From assembly GCA_029202525.1 (NCBI GenBank), contig CP119325.1, forward strand, positions 3,322,001-3,386,000: 64,000 nucleotides of DNA, in the 5' to 3' direction. The position numbers were made by a program, and so were the translations under genes. Every line of letters begins with the position of its first letter. Within the stretch, counting starts at the first letter, position 1. The stretch comes from Candidatus Pseudomonas phytovorans (GTDB lineage Bacteria; Pseudomonadota; Gammaproteobacteria; Pseudomonadales; Pseudomonadaceae). Below the pieces are notes generated by a model. It did no database searches and was not told the DNA's origin. It saw only the letters and a program-made list of their open reading frames with translations. Positions 50,861 to 59,983 of this stretch are shown in pieces.

Positions 50861-51201
50861 GGTTCGGTCTCTCTATGGTCCCAAACATCGAAGTGATTCC
50901 GCGTTGCTTTAAAGTCGCCTCAAGAGTCGCGAAGTGCAGCGCGGGGTTATGTGTACTGATGCTCGTTGTCCGGGGGCAAGTCACACAATAGGTGTAAAAT
51001 ATTTTGTCAGGCCTGTATCCGTTGTTTGCTGCGCCGCCATGTGATGTCGACAGAGTGCGAAAATTCCCGTGGCACTTTGTAAAAAAATGCGTCAGCAGAC
51101 AGACGGTAGTGGGCACCGTCAACTTCGTTGCTACTGTTAAACGGGCGCCACAACTTACTGTTTTACTTAATAAAACCAAAAACTGGCGCCAAGGATCGGT
51201 C
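50861..51201. other. 341 bp AT-rich divergent promoter region, no gene
   Basis: It separates the small minus-strand gene from the sigma-54 activator gene. Frames across it are short and unconvincing. It is clearly AT-richer than its flanks, especially 50985-51005 and 51140-51185, and should carry both promoters. I could not define a sigma-54 or sigma-70 promoter with confidence, and the TGCTG-N3-CAGCA motif found upstream of the sulfur units is absent here. Confidence 0.6.
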
Positions 51202-52527
51202 ATGCAGCAGCTTGCCGCTCAACGTCGTTTGCTCATCGTCGACCCCTGCGACGACTGCCACCAATTGTTACCTGGCCTGAGTAGCGCAGGCTGGGATGTG
51301 GACAGTTGCATGCTCGGTGCCGCGCTGGATCATCCTTGTGATGTGGGGGTGTTGCGCTTGCAGGCTTCGCACCTCAGGCACCCGGACGCGGTCAAGGACA
51401 TGATTAAGCGCAGTAACACAGAATGGATCGCGGTGCTCAGCGCCGAGCAGTTGCGCATGCCGGCTGTCGGCGATTTTGTCTGCGAGTGGTTCTTCGACTT
51501 CCACACCCTGCCTTTCGATGTCTCCCGCGTGCAGGTCACCCTTGGCCGGGCGTTCGGCATGGCGCGGTTGCGCGGCAAAGGGGCCGTCAAGGTGGACGAG
51601 GCGACCCACGAACTGCTCGGCGAAAGCCGGCCGATCCGCGAGCTGCGCAAGCTGCTGGGCAAGTTGGCGCCCACCGAATCGCCTGTGCTGATCCGTGGTG
51701 AAAGCGGTACAGGCAAGGAACTGGTGGCCCGTACCCTGCATCGGCAGTCACAACGCAGCGAGCAGCCGTTCATCGCCATCAACTGCGGGGCAATCCCCGA
51801 GCACCTGATCCAGTCCGAACTGTTCGGCCATGAGAAGGGCGCTTTCACCGGTGCCCATCAGCGCAAGACCGGGCGCATTGAAGCCGCCCATGGCGGCACA
51901 CTGTTCCTTGACGAAATCGGTGACCTGCCGCTGGAGCTACAGGCCAATCTGCTGCGTTTTTTGCAAGAAAAGCACATTGAGCGGGTGGGCGGCAGCCAGC
52001 CGATACCCGTGGACGCGCGGGTATTGGCCGCCACCCACGTTGACCTGGAAAGGGCCATCGAGCAGGGTCGTTTTCGCGAAGACCTGTATTACCGCCTGAA
52101 CGTGTTGCAGGTGGTGACCGCGCCACTGCGCGACCGGCATGGTGACTTGTCGATGCTGGCCAGCCATTTTGCCCATTTCTACAGCCTGGAAACCGGACGC
52201 CGGCCGCGCTCGTTCAGCGACCATGCCCTGGCGGCCATGGGCCGGCACGACTGGCCGGGCAATGTACGCGAGCTGGCCAACCGGGTGCGTCGCGGCCTGG
52301 TGCTGGCTGAGGGCCGGCAGATCGAGGCGCAGGACCTGGGGCTGCAGACATTGGAACAGGGGCAGCAGCCGCTGGGCACGCTGGATGAATACAAGCAGCG
52401 GGCCGAGCGCCAGGCACTGTGCGATGTGCTTAACCGGCATAGCGATAACATGAGCCTGGCGGCGAAAGTGCTGGGGATTTCGCGGCCGACCTTTTACCGC
52501 TTGCTGCATAAGCATCAGATACGCTGA
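51202..52527 (+). CDS. Sigma-54 activator (VpsR/FleQ-like N-terminal domain, AAA+, Fis HTH)
   Basis: 441 residues. The N-terminal ~125 residues look like a degenerate receiver (RRLLIVDPCDDCHQLL); I see no clear acceptor-Asp/Lys set, so phosphorylation control is doubtful. The AAA+ core has RGESGTGKELVARTLH, the sigma-54 contact GAFTGAH near residue 213, GGTLFLDEIGDLPLELQ, and FREDLYYRLNVL. The Fis-type helix-turn-helix is NMSLAAKVLGISRPTFYRLLHKH. The ATG at 51202 follows CAAGGATC. Its stop abuts that of the convergent ABC operon with no gap. It is the only sigma-54 activator in the window and so the best candidate for the three sulfur-unit promoters (inference). Confidence 0.92.
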   Translation: MQQLAAQRRLLIVDPCDDCHQLLPGLSSAGWDVDSCMLGAALDHPCDVGVLRLQASHLRHPDAVKDMIKRSNTEWIAVLSAEQLRMPAVGDFVCEWFFDFHTLPFDVSRVQVTLGRAFGMARLRGKGAVKVDEATHELLGESRPIRELRKLLGKLAPTESPVLIRGESGTGKELVARTLHRQSQRSEQPFIAINCGAIPEHLIQSELFGHEKGAFTGAHQRKTGRIEAAHGGTLFLDEIGDLPLELQANLLRFLQEKHIERVGGSQPIPVDARVLAATHVDLERAIEQGRFREDLYYRLNVLQVVTAPLRDRHGDLSMLASHFAHFYSLETGRRPRSFSDHALAAMGRHDWPGNVRELANRVRRGLVLAEGRQIEAQDLGLQTLEQGQQPLGTLDEYKQRAERQALCDVLNRHSDNMSLAAKVLGISRPTFYRLLHKHQIR

Positions 52528-53313
52528 TCAATGCCCTACAAGTTCCCCCAACAAGCGCTGCTTGTACCCCTGCAACAGCTGGCTGTCCCGCTGGCGCGGA
52601 TGCGGCAGGTCAATGCGCAGGTCCTCACGAATCCGCCCTGGGTGCGCATCCATCACGATCACCCGATCGCCCAGGTACAGCGCTTCCTCGATGTCATGGG
52701 TCACCATGATCACCGTGCAGCGCTCCTGCACCCAGATACGCTGCAGCTCCTGTTGCAGGCGCACCCGGGTCAGGGCATCCAGCGCCCCCAGCGGCTCGTC
52801 CAGCAACAGGACCTTGGGCTTGTTCACCAGCGCCCGGGCAATTGCCGCGCGCTGGGCCATGCCGCCAGACAGCTGGTGCGGATAGGCCTGCTCGTAGCCG
52901 CTCAGGCCGACCAGTTCGATGTGCTCGGCCACCAACCGGTGCTTCTCGGCTGCGGGTAGCACGTGGTTTTTCAAGGCCAGGGCAATGTTTTGCTGCAGGG
53001 TCATCCACGGGAACAGGCGATGGTCCTGGAACACGATACCGCGCTCCAGGCCCGGCCCGCTTACGGGTTGCTGGTCCAGCAGTATCTGCCCCTGGTAGTC
53101 CTGGTCGAGGCCGACAATCAGCCGCAGCAGGGTGGATTTGCCACAGCCGCTGGCGCCGACAATGCTGATGAATTCGCCAGGGCGGATGTCCAGGTTGATG
53201 CCTTCGAGCACTGGCACAGGCTTGCCCTTGAGCGGGTAGGCTTTGCTCAGGCTGCGTATGGTCAGCGCGCCAGTGCTGGCGGTGGTGGGTAGAGCGTGGG
53301 CGATGGCGTTCAT
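52528..53313 (-). CDS. SsuB/TauB-type ABC importer ATPase
   Basis: 261 residues: Walker A GASGCGKSTLLRLI, Q-loop FQDHRLFPWMT, signature LSGGMAQRAAIARAL, Walker B VLLLDEPLGALDALTR, switch His in VTHDIEEAL. It powers import of a sulfonate, taurine or nitrate-like solute. The ATG at 53313 follows AAAGG; it lies 11 bp after the first permease in the operon order permease-permease-ATPase. Its stop is back-to-back with the sigma-54 activator's stop. Confidence 0.93.
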   Translation of the reverse strand: MNAIAHALPTTASTGALTIRSLSKAYPLKGKPVPVLEGINLDIRPGEFISIVGASGCGKSTLLRLIVGLDQDYQGQILLDQQPVSGPGLERGIVFQDHRLFPWMTLQQNIALALKNHVLPAAEKHRLVAEHIELVGLSGYEQAYPHQLSGGMAQRAAIARALVNKPKVLLLDEPLGALDALTRVRLQQELQRIWVQERCTVIMVTHDIEEALYLGDRVIVMDAHPGRIREDLRIDLPHPRQRDSQLLQGYKQRLLGELVGH

Positions 53314-53324
53314 GGTGGGGCCTT

Positions 53325-54080
53325 TCAAGAGTGGGTGCGCCAGCGCAGCAGGCGGCGGGTGAGCAGGGTGCACAGCCAGGACATCAGGTAGCCACTCAGG
53401 CCGATGCACAGCACGCAGACCACGATGATTTCCATGCGCGCGGCGGCTTCGGCATTCATCATCAGGCTGCCCAGGCCCGCCCCGGCAGACAGGAACAACT
53501 CACTGCCCACTGAGGTCACCCAGGCGAAGGCCATGGCTTGCAGCACGCCGGCGGCAATGCCTGGCAGTGCGGCGGGTAACAGAATGAGCCAAAGCTGCTG
53601 CCAGCGGCTCAGCATCAGTACCCGCGCCGCTTCGCGGTGCTGGCCTGCGACCTGGCGCAGGCTCTCGAAGGTGTTGAGCACCATCGGGTACAACGCCGCC
53701 AAACTGACGATCAGCAACTTGGCGCCTTCGCCGTTACCCAGCCACAAGGCGATCAGCGGGATCCAGCCCAGCATTGGCACCTGGCGCAAAGCGTGGAACA
53801 GCGGCGCGATCAGGCGGTTGGCGGGTGTGCACATGGCCATCAATGCACCCAGGCCGATACCGCCGGCAATGCCGATGGCCAGACCGCTGCAGGTGCGCAT
53901 CAGGCTGGCCCACAGGTTGACCAGTAATTCACCGCTGCCCAGCAGTTCGGCCAGTGCTGTGCCCACCTGCGCCAGTGGCACGAAGGCATAGGCCCCGGCT
54001 GCACCCTGGCGCGAGGCGTACTCCCAGGCCCCGAGCAGCAAAAGTGGCAGTACCAGGCCACGCAAATCAGGTCGTTTCAT
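53325..54080 (-). CDS. SsuC-type ABC permease
   Basis: 251 residues, about six membrane segments. The coupling-helix motif reads EAARVLMLSRWQQLWLILLPAALPGIAAGV, preceded by HALRQVPMLGWIPLIALWLGNGEGAK, both typical of SsuC/TauC. It starts at the ATG 54080 with GGAGG 8 nt upstream and lies 10 bp from the other permease. It differs substantially from its neighbour, so the importer is probably built from two unlike permeases. Confidence 0.92.
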   Translation of the reverse strand: MKRPDLRGLVLPLLLLGAWEYASRQGAAGAYAFVPLAQVGTALAELLGSGELLVNLWASLMRTCSGLAIGIAGGIGLGALMAMCTPANRLIAPLFHALRQVPMLGWIPLIALWLGNGEGAKLLIVSLAALYPMVLNTFESLRQVAGQHREAARVLMLSRWQQLWLILLPAALPGIAAGVLQAMAFAWVTSVGSELFLSAGAGLGSLMMNAEAAARMEIIVVCVLCIGLSGYLMSWLCTLLTRRLLRWRTHS

Positions 54081-54090
54081 CACAGCCTCC

Positions 54091-54843
54091 TCAACGGCTT
54101 TGCCAGGCGGACAAGTGCCGTTCCAAGCGTCGCAGGGTGAAATCCAGGGTGAAGCCGATCAGCCCGGTCAGCACCACGCCGACCATCACCACATCAATGC
54201 GCAGCATCTGCCGGCCCATCTCGATCATCTGCCCCAGGCCGCTGTCGGCCGCCAGCAGTTCGCATGCCACCAGCACTACCCAGGCCCGGGTCAGGGCCAC
54301 GCGTATGCCGGTGACGATAGCTGGCACTGCAGCGGGCAGGGCAATCCGGCCTACCAGCGTGGGCCAGCGCAATCGGTACACCGCGGCCACTTCGAAGTGG
54401 CTGCGCGGGATGGCGCGGATACCTTCGCAGGTGGCCAGCGCCACCGGGAAGAATGCGGTCTTGGCAACGATCACCACCTTGAAGGTTTCGTCCACGCCGA
54501 ACAGCAGCACGAACATCGGGATCAGGGCGATGCTGGGCACCTGGCGCAGGGTGTGGAACAGCGGTGCGCAATAAGCCTCCACGGTTTTTGACAAGGCCAG
54601 CGCCGCGCCAAAACCAAGGCCGGCCAGCGTGCCGCCTGTGAAACCCAGGGCCAGTCGCGACAGGCTGCCGGCCAGGTGCTCTTGTAGCTCGCCGGTTGCG
54701 AGCAGATCGTTCAGGCTATGCCAAACCTCCAGAGGCGGGATCAGCAGGTTGGCGGGAAACAGCCCGGCATTGGCCACTGCGGCCCAGAGGGTGAGCAGGG
54801 CCAGGGGGGAGATGAACCAGGAAAGACGGGAGAGCACGTGCAT
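54091..54843 (-). CDS. SsuC-type ABC permease, first gene of importer operon
   Basis: 250 residues, about six membrane segments. Motifs HTLRQVPSIALIPMFVLLFGVDETFKVV and FEVAAVYRLRWPTLVGRIALPAAVPAIVTGIRVAL are those of sulfonate/nitrate importers. It heads the three-gene importer operon, 25 nt after the predicted start at a sigma-54 promoter. No periplasmic binding protein is encoded in the operon. The substrate is inferred to be an organosulfur compound from the shared control with the monooxygenase unit. Confidence 0.92.
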   Translation of the reverse strand: MHVLSRLSWFISPLALLTLWAAVANAGLFPANLLIPPLEVWHSLNDLLATGELQEHLAGSLSRLALGFTGGTLAGLGFGAALALSKTVEAYCAPLFHTLRQVPSIALIPMFVLLFGVDETFKVVIVAKTAFFPVALATCEGIRAIPRSHFEVAAVYRLRWPTLVGRIALPAAVPAIVTGIRVALTRAWVVLVACELLAADSGLGQMIEMGRQMLRIDVVMVGVVLTGLIGFTLDFTLRRLERHLSAWQSR

Positions 54844-54878
54844 GGCCGGCCTTGGGAAAGCAGAGGGTAAAGGGGTAT

Positions 54879-54894
54879 CGCAAGAGCTGTGCCA
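54879..54894 (-). promoter_or_regulatory. Sigma-54 promoter of the ABC importer operon (unit C)
   Basis: The minus strand reads TGGCAC-AGCTC-TTGCG with invariant GG and GC at correct spacing. The predicted start is near 54868. Confidence 0.85.
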
Positions 54895-54937
54895 GGCGGT
54901 GCAGAGCCGGGATTACGGGGCCTGAGAGGGAGGGTGG

Positions 54938-54969
54938 TGCTGGGGCAGCAGTGGGGTGCTGCTACAGCA
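54938..54969. promoter_or_regulatory. Paired activator sites upstream of unit C
   Basis: TGCTGGGGCAGCA at 54938-54950 and TGCTGCTACAGCA at 54957-54969, both perfect TGCTG-N3-CAGCA palindromes, are centred about 76 and 95 bp upstream of the predicted start. The text GGCAGCAGTGGGGTGCTG is shared exactly with the site cluster at 60062. Confidence 0.8.
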
Positions 54970-54994
54970 GCAGTCTGTCAGCAGCATCAGTGTT

Positions 54995-55087
54995 GGCTTC
55001 TTCGCGGGCTCGCCCGCTCCCACAGGTACTACGCAGGTTTGCAGGTCGGTGCCCTCCTGTGGGAGCGGGCAAGCCCGCGAAGAAGCC
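54995..55087. repeat. REP pair (BIME)
   Basis: Inverted REP copies GGCTTCTTCGCGGGCTCGCC... and ...GGCAAGCCCGCGAAGAAGCC, between the TonB receptor stop and the sigma-54 region of unit C. Confidence 0.9.
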
Positions 55088-55109
55088 AGCGCGGTTTCAG
55101 ATCATCAGA

Positions 55110-57557
55110 TCAGAAGTCGTAATTCACACTGGTGTAGTAGAACGCCCCTTGCGCACCCTCCGGGCTGGTAATGGAGTACTTCGGCACGCCATACAACTGC
55201 GCGCCCTCGAGCTTGTCCGGGTGGCTGTCGAACAGGTTGATCGCGCCCGCCGACAAGGTCAGGCCCAGGTCAAAGCGATAAGACACGTCCAGGTCGGTTA
55301 CCCACTGCGGGCTGAAGGTCTGGTCCAGCGTCGGGTTGGCGGCGTTGCGGTTTTTCCATTCGCCATAACGGCGCTGGGCAACGGTGACACTCCAGCCTTC
55401 ATACAGCCAGTTGGCGCTGAGGGTCAGCTTGTCCTCGGGTGTGCCGTCTTCGATCAGCCCCTGGGTGTTGCGCCCGATGATCTGGTTGCCGGGGATACTG
55501 CCAACATCGTCCAGCCCGGTGATGCGGGTGTTGTTGCGCGCGTAACCGCCGTTGAAGTCCACACGGCCCCATCGGCCCACGTCCAGCTGGTAATGGCCGG
55601 CCAGTTCGAAGCCGTCGGTGCGGGTGTCGGCAATGTTGGTGTAGAAGGCCGCGCTCTGGATGTTGGCGTAGGGCGTGCCAGCGAAGATCGGGCCGACCAC
55701 CGCGGCCGGAAGTTGGTCGGACAGGGTAATGCGGTTGTCGATGTCGATGCGGTAGGCATCAAGGGTGACCGAGGCGTTGGGCAGTGGCCGCCAGACCAGG
55801 CCGACGGAGAAGTTGGTCGACTCCTCAGGCTTCAGTGCCTTGCCGCCCACCAGGGCTGCCTCCGGGCTGTCGGCACGCAGGGTGCGCTGCTGCACCTCGA
55901 CCCAGTTGCCACTGCCTGGCGGCTGCTCCACCACCTGCACGCTGAACGACGACAGACCGCTCTGCACCAGCGAAGGCGCGCGATAACCGGTGCTGGCGCT
56001 GGCCCTGGCAGCAATCTGGGGGGTGAAATCATAGCGCAACGACAGCTTGCCGTTGGTGGTGTCGCCAAAGTCCGAGTAATGCTCGCTGCGCACGGCAACC
56101 CCAGCCTGGAATTTCTCGGTGAGCTGGGCTTCGACATCGAAGTAGGCGCCTATTACGCGGCGGTCGAGTGACACGGCATCGACTTGGGTGATGCCCGAGT
56201 AGTAACCCGGAATCCGTCGGCCGGTGATGGGATCGTTGGTGTTGAACAGGGGGCCGTTGGACCACCCTGCGGCGTCGCCTTCGCTGAGGTCGTAGTTTTC
56301 CTGGCGCCAGGCCAGCCCGGCGGACACGGTCAACGGCTTGAACAGCCAGTCGTTGGCAAAGTCGCGGGTCCAGTCCAGGGTCAGGTTGGTCTGATCGGCC
56401 TCGCGGCGGCCGGTGTAGATGGTCGACGGGCTGGCGCTGCCCCAACTGGGGTTGATGGCGTCGCGGTCGGTGGAGTCGACCCGGTTGTCACCGTAATTGA
56501 GCGCCAGGTCGAATTTGCCCAGGGCCTGGTCTTCGAAGCGCAGGCCACCGGTGACGGCAAAGTCTTCCAGGCCGTAGCGGGTGACCGGCAGGCGGCCGTC
56601 CGGGTAGCGCGCCAAGGCTACGCTGCCATAGTTGTTGCGCAGGGTGGTGGGTGGGTCGAAGAAGTTTTCGGCGTCGGTATTCTTGTGCGCATAGGTGGCG
56701 AAGCCGTAGGCGCTCAAGCCCTCGGTCAGGCCCATTTCGGCGTTGGCGGTAAAGTTGTACTGGTCTGAGACATTGCCTGAGCCCCAGCGCCAGTTGCGGT
56801 AGCGGTTGTTCTGCTCGCGCGCGGTGTCGATGCTGGTGGAGCCGGGGTAGAAAATGCGGTTGTCGTCGCGGGTGTCGCTGGCCGGGTCCTGGCTGCCGGC
56901 GTCGAAAGCCAGGGTCAGGAAGCCGTCGTTGGGCAGGGCAAAGCCCTTCCAGCCGCTGAGTTTGCGTTGCAGGCCGTCGCCTTTCTTGTAACCGCCGAAA
57001 CGGTAGCCGGCGTTACCGCCGTCGTCACGCTCCTTGAGCACGATGTTGATCACCCCGGCGATGGCGTCCGAACCGTACTGGGCGGCGGCGCCGTCGCGCA
57101 GGATTTCCACGCGTTCGATGGCCGACAGCGGGATCAGGCTGAGGTCCACCGCTGCCGCGCCACGGGCGTTGACCAGGCCCTGGCGGGTGACGTTGGCGCT
57201 GGTGTGGCGGCGCTTGCCGTTGACCAGCACCAGCACCTGGTCGGATGCCAGGCCGCGCAGCGAGGCGCCTTGGGCAATGGAGCCGGCGAAGGCGCCTTGC
57301 GGCGATTGCGGGAAGCTGAACGACGGTGACAGCGCCGTGAGCGCGGCGGACAGGTCGGCGGCGCCGGTTTCCTGCAGTTTTTCGCCGCTTAGTACATCGA
57401 CCGGGGCGGCGCTTTGCAGGGCGGTGACGTCGCTGCGGTGGGTGCCGACTACGACCACCGTGTCCAGGCGGTCGTTGGATTCGGCGGCGAAGGCGGGCAC
57501 GGCGAGGCCGGCGATGGCCAGGGCGATGGCGCTGGCCAAGGGGGAGTGGTGGGGCAT
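55110..57557 (-). CDS. TonB-dependent outer-membrane receptor (long)
   Basis: 815 residues. A signal peptide (about 1-24, cut after AFA) leads to the plug domain (LDTVVVVGTHRSDV resembles a TonB box region; LSAIERVEILRDGAAAQYGSDAIAGVINIVLK) and a 22-strand barrel ending SVNYDF with the terminal Phe. It imports a scarce ligand across the outer membrane using TonB energy. The sequence does not show the ligand; its place among organosulfur genes suggests an organosulfur compound. It follows the other receptor gene with a REP pair between, so it may be partly uncoupled from the upstream sigma-54 promoter. Confidence 0.93.
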   Translation of the reverse strand: MPHHSPLASAIALAIAGLAVPAFAAESNDRLDTVVVVGTHRSDVTALQSAAPVDVLSGEKLQETGAADLSAALTALSPSFSFPQSPQGAFAGSIAQGASLRGLASDQVLVLVNGKRRHTSANVTRQGLVNARGAAAVDLSLIPLSAIERVEILRDGAAAQYGSDAIAGVINIVLKERDDGGNAGYRFGGYKKGDGLQRKLSGWKGFALPNDGFLTLAFDAGSQDPASDTRDDNRIFYPGSTSIDTAREQNNRYRNWRWGSGNVSDQYNFTANAEMGLTEGLSAYGFATYAHKNTDAENFFDPPTTLRNNYGSVALARYPDGRLPVTRYGLEDFAVTGGLRFEDQALGKFDLALNYGDNRVDSTDRDAINPSWGSASPSTIYTGRREADQTNLTLDWTRDFANDWLFKPLTVSAGLAWRQENYDLSEGDAAGWSNGPLFNTNDPITGRRIPGYYSGITQVDAVSLDRRVIGAYFDVEAQLTEKFQAGVAVRSEHYSDFGDTTNGKLSLRYDFTPQIAARASASTGYRAPSLVQSGLSSFSVQVVEQPPGSGNWVEVQQRTLRADSPEAALVGGKALKPEESTNFSVGLVWRPLPNASVTLDAYRIDIDNRITLSDQLPAAVVGPIFAGTPYANIQSAAFYTNIADTRTDGFELAGHYQLDVGRWGRVDFNGGYARNNTRITGLDDVGSIPGNQIIGRNTQGLIEDGTPEDKLTLSANWLYEGWSVTVAQRRYGEWKNRNAANPTLDQTFSPQWVTDLDVSYRFDLGLTLSAGAINLFDSHPDKLEGAQLYGVPKYSITSPEGAQGAFYYTSVNYDF

Positions 57558-57590
57558 GGGATTTTCCTGCTGAATGATGTATTGGCAGTG

Positions 57591-57688
57591 CAGGCCTCAT
57601 CGCCGGCAAGCCAGCTCCCACAGGTCCCCACACGTTTCAGGCCCTGTGCTGTACCTGTGGGAGCTGGCTTGCCGGCGATGAGGCCCTG
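57591..57688. repeat. REP-like inverted pair, second sequence class
   Basis: CCTCATCGCCGGCAAGCCAG...and its inverted copy CTGGCTTGCCGGCGATGAGG, at 57594-57624 and 57654-57685. The core differs from the REP class common elsewhere in the window. It separates the two TonB receptor genes. Confidence 0.9.
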
Positions 57689-57697
57689 AAGGGCAAC

Positions 57698-59941
57698 TCA
57701 GAAGCGGCTGGTAACGCTGAGCCCGACGGTGCGTGGGTCGCCGTAGGTGATCACGTACTGCCCGGCGGTACCGTTGGGCCGGCCGTGTACCTGGTAGCGG
57801 CGGTCGGTGAGGTTGTTGACGAACCCGGTCACGCTCAACTTGTCGTCGTGGCTGAACCAGCTCAGGCGCGCGTTGGCCAGGGTGTAGTGGGGCTGGCTGA
57901 GGGTTTCGTCAGCGCTGCTCTGGCGGTCGGCCAGGAAGTACTCCTTATCGCGGAAGCTCACGTCGCCCCCTGCCACCAGCTTGCCGCCCACTTCCAATGG
58001 GATGGTGTAGTCGGCGCCCAGCGACACCACGTTACGCGGCGAACGCACAAAGCTGTTGCCGCTGTAGTCGCCGGTCACTGCGCCTGTGGTTGGGTTGGTG
58101 TTCTTGAAGTCGGTGTACTCGGTGTCCAGGAACGACACCGCCGCGCGCAAGTGCAGGCGCTCTGTCGGCTGGCCTTCGATCTCCAGCTCTGCGCCCTTGA
58201 CCTTGCCCTTGGCGCCGTTGGTCAGCGCGGTGGTGAGCACGCCGTTGTTCACCGTCAGCAGGTTCACCTGGATGTCGGAGTAGTCGTAGTAGAAGATATT
58301 GGCGTTGACGGTCAGTCGGCGGTCGAACCACTCTGACTTCAGCCCCAGCTCGTAGGCATCCAGCTCTTCCGGGTCAACCGTGGTCAGCTGCGCCAGGCTG
58401 GTCGACAGCCCGGTGTTGAAGCCACCCGAGCGGAACCCGTGGGCGTAGCGGAAGAACACCCGCAGGTTGTCGTTGATGCGGTACTCGGGCGTCAGGTCGT
58501 AGGTCCAGGCTTCCCAGGTCTTGTCTTCCTGGCGGTTGCCGTTGGTGCCCACGCCACCCAGCGGGATCAGCGGGCCGTTGGCGGTGGCACGGGTCAGTTG
58601 CACCAGGTCCAGGTTGATGTCCTTTTTCTCCTGGGTCCAGCGCAGGCCGCCGGTGACGCTGAAATCATCGGTGAAGTCGTAGGTCAGGTTGCCGAACAGC
58701 GCGTAGCTGTCGGTGCGGTGGTCAAAGCCCATATCGCGCAACGCCGTGGTGCCCACCTGGTTCGAGCCGGTGCCGTTGGGCGTTGGCCCAGGGGTAACCA
58801 CCCGCTGTGCCGAGCTGTCGAGGTCTTCGTGGAAGTAGTGCGCACCCAGCAGCCAGTGCAGCGGGCGATCCTCCGGCGAGGCCAGGCGCAGCTCTTGCGA
58901 CCATTGGCGGTAGCTGTTGTCGGTGATCGACGCGCCGTTGACCTCGTAGGGGGTGTAGTCGGCGTCGCTGGTGGAGCGGTTGCGGATGTAGTCGTAAGCG
59001 CTGATCGAGGTCAGCGTGTAGTCGCCAAGGTACCAGTTGAACGTCAGCGAGGCGCCGTCGTGGTCCAGGCGATAGTCCTCGTTGACGTTCAGCGAGATGT
59101 CGCGGCCATGCGGGCGTTCGTAGCCAACGTTGTAGTAGCGGCCCACTGGCAGCGAACCATTGCTGCCGTCGCCCTTGAACTGGCGGCTGTGTAGCTTGAG
59201 CAGGGCATCCAGGTCGGGGTTGAGTTGGGCCAGGAACTGCAGGCGGATGGCCTTCTTGTTCACATCGCCATAGGTGTTGCCGTCGAAGTCGTTGTTCTGG
59301 AAGCCGTCACGCTCCTCGGAATACAGCGCTACTCGTCCGGCCAGTTTTTCGTCCACCAGCGCGCCGCCGATGGCGCCTGTGACGATACGTTCGTTCTTGC
59401 TGCCAAAGCCGACGGTGCCATACCCGTCGGTGTCGAAGGTGGGCTTCTTCGAGATCACGTTCACTGCACCGGCAGTGGTGTTCTTGCCATACAGGGTGCC
59501 TTGTGGCCCACGCAGGATTTCGATGCGCTCCAGGTCGAACAGCGGCCCGCCGCCAGCGATGGGAGCATTGAGGTAGACGTCATCGGCATAGATACCTACC
59601 GGGAAGACCGTTGCCGCGCCGGTATCGCCGGTGCCCAGGCCACGGATGTACCAACGCGGGCGGCCGTCGCCATCGGGGTTCTTGGCCGAGGCATTGGGCA
59701 CGAAGGTGGTGATGTCGCCCATCGAACGCACGCCATCGGCGGTGATGCTGGTGCCTTTGATGGCCGATACCGCTACCGGTACTTCCTGCAAGGTCTGTTC
59801 GCGATGCTGGGCGGTGACGGTGACGGTTTCCAGGGCCGGTTCACTCTTGTTGTCTTCGTTGGCGGCGATGGCCTGGCTGCCGGTGCCGGCCAGCAGCAGC
59901 GCGAGGCTGATCTGGCGGGCTAGTGGATTGAGCTGGTGCAT
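57698..59941 (-). CDS. TonB-dependent outer-membrane receptor, first gene of unit B
   Basis: 747 residues. A signal peptide (about 1-27, cut after AIAA) precedes the plug (LETVTVTAQHREQTLQEVPVAVSAI; DLERIEILRGPQGTLYGKNTTAGAVNVISKKP) and barrel, ending GLSVTSRF with terminal Phe. Its plug resembles those of receptors often seen with xenobiotic and sulfate-ester genes. It begins 32 nt past the start predicted at a sigma-54 promoter. It is not closely similar to the second receptor; the pair likely takes different ligands. Confidence 0.93.
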   Translation of the reverse strand: MHQLNPLARQISLALLLAGTGSQAIAANEDNKSEPALETVTVTAQHREQTLQEVPVAVSAIKGTSITADGVRSMGDITTFVPNASAKNPDGDGRPRWYIRGLGTGDTGAATVFPVGIYADDVYLNAPIAGGGPLFDLERIEILRGPQGTLYGKNTTAGAVNVISKKPTFDTDGYGTVGFGSKNERIVTGAIGGALVDEKLAGRVALYSEERDGFQNNDFDGNTYGDVNKKAIRLQFLAQLNPDLDALLKLHSRQFKGDGSNGSLPVGRYYNVGYERPHGRDISLNVNEDYRLDHDGASLTFNWYLGDYTLTSISAYDYIRNRSTSDADYTPYEVNGASITDNSYRQWSQELRLASPEDRPLHWLLGAHYFHEDLDSSAQRVVTPGPTPNGTGSNQVGTTALRDMGFDHRTDSYALFGNLTYDFTDDFSVTGGLRWTQEKKDINLDLVQLTRATANGPLIPLGGVGTNGNRQEDKTWEAWTYDLTPEYRINDNLRVFFRYAHGFRSGGFNTGLSTSLAQLTTVDPEELDAYELGLKSEWFDRRLTVNANIFYYDYSDIQVNLLTVNNGVLTTALTNGAKGKVKGAELEIEGQPTERLHLRAAVSFLDTEYTDFKNTNPTTGAVTGDYSGNSFVRSPRNVVSLGADYTIPLEVGGKLVAGGDVSFRDKEYFLADRQSSADETLSQPHYTLANARLSWFSHDDKLSVTGFVNNLTDRRYQVHGRPNGTAGQYVITYGDPRTVGLSVTSRF

Positions 59942-59983
59942 GGTGGATCTCCCCGTATGTAAAGCGTTGTTGGGGAGAGCTAG

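Noticed and set aside
51070..51085. TGGCAC resembling a sigma-54 -24 element ahead of the activator gene
   Set aside because: At the -12 position the sequence is an A-run with no GC doublet.
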